DNA of 64,000 nucleotides from CAZJFH01 sp964545205 (lineage in GTDB: Bacteria > Pseudomonadota > Alphaproteobacteria > Rhodospirillales > Magnetospirillaceae), in contig CAZJFH010000007.1 in assembly GCA_964545205.1 (NCBI GenBank), positions 34,968 to 98,967 of the forward strand, written 5' to 3'. How positions within the stretch are numbered: position 1 is the stretch's first letter; each line of letters opens with the position of its first letter. The position numbers and the translations under genes were made by a program. Of the stretch, positions 62,588 to 64,000 are shown piece by piece. The notes under the pieces are model-generated. The model made no database searches. It was not told where the DNA came from and saw only the letters and a list, made by a program, of their open reading frames with translations.

Positions 62588-63051
62588 TAAATACCGCTGG
62601 CGCATCGGCATCACGCCAACACACGAGGCGATCCGTGGCGCCGGCACGCCGGACGTCCTGGTTTTTACTTGATGAACATCTGGGTGAAAGCCTCGGCGCC
62701 GGCGCCCGCGAAAACCGGCCCGATCGATGGAGCGGCACCGAAACCGCAGTGGCCTCGGCCGCGCCTCCATGGTGATACCTCCGATCGCATGACCCGTTTA
62801 CGCTGATCCGCGTATACCTTTCATCCATATTTTCTTCCGACTGAGTTCTTTCGTCCTGTAGCATCAATCACCAAAACTAGTGCTGTCCGCATCCGCCACC
62901 GGGAGGGCGACATGCCAAGCAGAACAGGGCCGTCCGGGAAGACGGGCCAGCCAAGCCATGCTCGACGCCACCGAGACCGCGCGCACCCCTCTGTGCCGTG
63001 GCGGCGGGCTGTCCGGATCGAGAAGGTTTCACCCGGCACAAGGGGACTAGG
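62588..63051. other. 464-bp intergenic region upstream of the LuxR-type gene
   Basis: No gene is convincing here. The part 62790-62890 is AT-richer (ATATTTTCTTCCG, ACTAGTGCTG) and probably holds the promoter of the regulator. No clear hairpin or repeat is seen. Confidence 0.4.
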
Positions 63052-63813
63052 ATGAGTCAGGCAGCCCCAGGCGAACCCACGCAGCCGACCCCGACCCCGG
63101 CATCGGTGGCCGTCGCTGTCGAGGACAGCCGGCTGGCCGAAGAGATCGTCGGTCGCTTTCGCGAGGAAGAGCGGGAGGGAATGGTCATCTACGACGATCC
63201 GATGTTCCTCGTCGAGCACCCGGATCTCGCAACCGCCAGCGTGACGATCGTCTCGTTCCACGTCATGCGCAATCTGGCGCGCTACCACATGGACGTCCTC
63301 ACCGAGTTCTGCCACCACAACCGGGTCGTGCTGCTGATCCGCTCGCAGGAGTTCCTGGACGCCGTCCCCTATCTCGAGTTCGCCGAAGGCGTGATCTTCC
63401 TCGACGCGACCGTCAACCGCCTGCAGGACATCCTGGCGCTGTCCGAATCGGGCTATTCGATCCTGCCCTCGGCGGCGGTGATGGACATCGTCTCCGACCG
63501 CCTGCGGTGCGACACCATCGCCAAGCTGTCGCCGCTGGAGCTGTCGATCCTCGACCAGGTCCGCCTGGCCAAGACCAATCGCGCCATCGCCCGCAGCCTC
63601 GGCCTGACCGAGGCCAACGTGAAGACCAAGGTGCGCGCCATCCTCAAGGCGCTGAAGTTCCAGAACCGCACCGAGGCGGCGGTGTTCGCGGCGCGACAGA
63701 ACGACCTGGTCCGGCAGTTGATCGTCCGCCGCGCCGAGGAACAGGCGGCGGCGGGCCGGCCGATCGACGAGGATGTCGACGAGCAGATGCGCCAGGGTCC
63801 GACCCGCCACTGA
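63052..63813 (+). CDS. LuxR-type regulator with degenerate receiver
   Basis: This 253-aa protein has a C-terminal LuxR/FixJ HTH: LSPLELSILDQVRLAKTNRA and RSLGLTEANVKTKVRAIL. The N-terminal domain (about 20-135) looks like a receiver but has no aspartate where the phosphoacceptor should be (VTIVSFHVMRN), so it is unlikely to be phosphorylated in the usual way. AAGGGGA precedes the ATG at 63052. Target genes are unknown. Confidence 0.83.
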   Translation: MSQAAPGEPTQPTPTPASVAVAVEDSRLAEEIVGRFREEEREGMVIYDDPMFLVEHPDLATASVTIVSFHVMRNLARYHMDVLTEFCHHNRVVLLIRSQEFLDAVPYLEFAEGVIFLDATVNRLQDILALSESGYSILPSAAVMDIVSDRLRCDTIAKLSPLELSILDQVRLAKTNRAIARSLGLTEANVKTKVRAILKALKFQNRTEAAVFAARQNDLVRQLIVRRAEEQAAAGRPIDEDVDEQMRQGPTRH

Positions 63814-63875
63814 CGGCGAGGACGCTTGGTCGGTCGCCGAATTCCGGGGAGAGCCACGGGCGCTTCCTCCTCTTT

Positions 63876-63912
63876 CTCTCCCGCCTGCGGGAGAGGGCCG
63901 GGGTGAGGGTGT
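63876..63912. repeat. REP-like palindrome
   Basis: CTCTCCCGC and GCGGGAGAG form a stem followed by GGGGTGAGGGTGT. It resembles the second hairpin and the outer arm of the element at 46490-46581. The rest of the sequence to 64000 has no gene that can be supported. Confidence 0.6.
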
Positions 63913-64000
63913 CTTACGGCCGAAGGCCGGATGTGAGCCACGCGCCGAGTTCCGTGCGTCAAGTTCTGCAAATTGGCATGCCGGAAGTGTCGCCGGGGGC

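Overview
The window is very GC-rich (about 70% by eye), densely packed and has strong GC/GTG codon bias. It carries an isc-type Fe-S operon headed by cysE and iscR with two cysteine desulfurases, an elongator tRNA-Met of alphaproteobacterial type, a YIGPDRR-tagged response regulator and DUF1127 genes. This points to an alphaproteobacterium, probably from the broad Rhodospirillales/Azospirillales group; the family is inference. No rRNA or CRISPR array is seen.

Layout. 1-11.7 kb: an FAD oxidoreductase, a 1422-aa SARP-ATPase-TPR-hydrolase fusion regulator, an EamA exporter, small DUF1127-type genes, an M48 protease flanked by two paralogous secreted 'YYDEG' proteins, an ECF sigma factor, and an XRE-SulP pair. 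11.7-19.7 kb: an apparent envelope-stress module of glycine-zipper/SH3 lipoprotein, exported WD40-caspase protein and MscS channel on the minus strand, with an anchored HtrA protease divergent from it. 19.7-29.8 kb: an eleven-gene minus-strand operon in which nearly every start overlaps the preceding stop. It runs from an actinobacterial-type inositol-phosphate synthase through a phosphatase, two glycosyltransferases, a nucleotidyltransferase, two methyltransferases, a (beta/alpha)8 glycosidase, a PIG-L deacetylase and a GNAT enzyme to phosphopentomutase. This is the best candidate for an unusual system: the enzyme set parallels mycothiol assembly, and the glycosidase looks circularly permuted.

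30-38 kb: sugar and methyl transferases, a formate/nitrite-type channel, a run of small stress or envelope genes, and a SulP-universal stress protein pair. 38.15-41.15 kb: a roughly 3-kb relic island inserted in the 3' end of tRNA-Met. It is bounded by 14-bp att repeats and contains GGTAAT iterons, two unrecognised membrane-protein genes of low GC and a P2/PBSX-type portal remnant. 41.2-51.2 kb: mnmA, then the cysE-iscR-nifS-iscSUA-hscBA-fdx operon with DUF599 and iscX genes, preceded by a promoter that overlaps an IscR-like dyad. 51.2-64 kb: an alpha/beta hydrolase, anmK, tyrS, a radical SAM enzyme, a Pat-like lysine acetyltransferase, a receiver protein, a FetAB-like ABC transporter interrupted by an FkbM methyltransferase, a thioesterase and a LuxR-type regulator with a degenerate receiver.

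Starts were chosen from Shine-Dalgarno spacing, signal peptides and overlaps. Family assignments rest on motifs recognised by eye; no database search was run.
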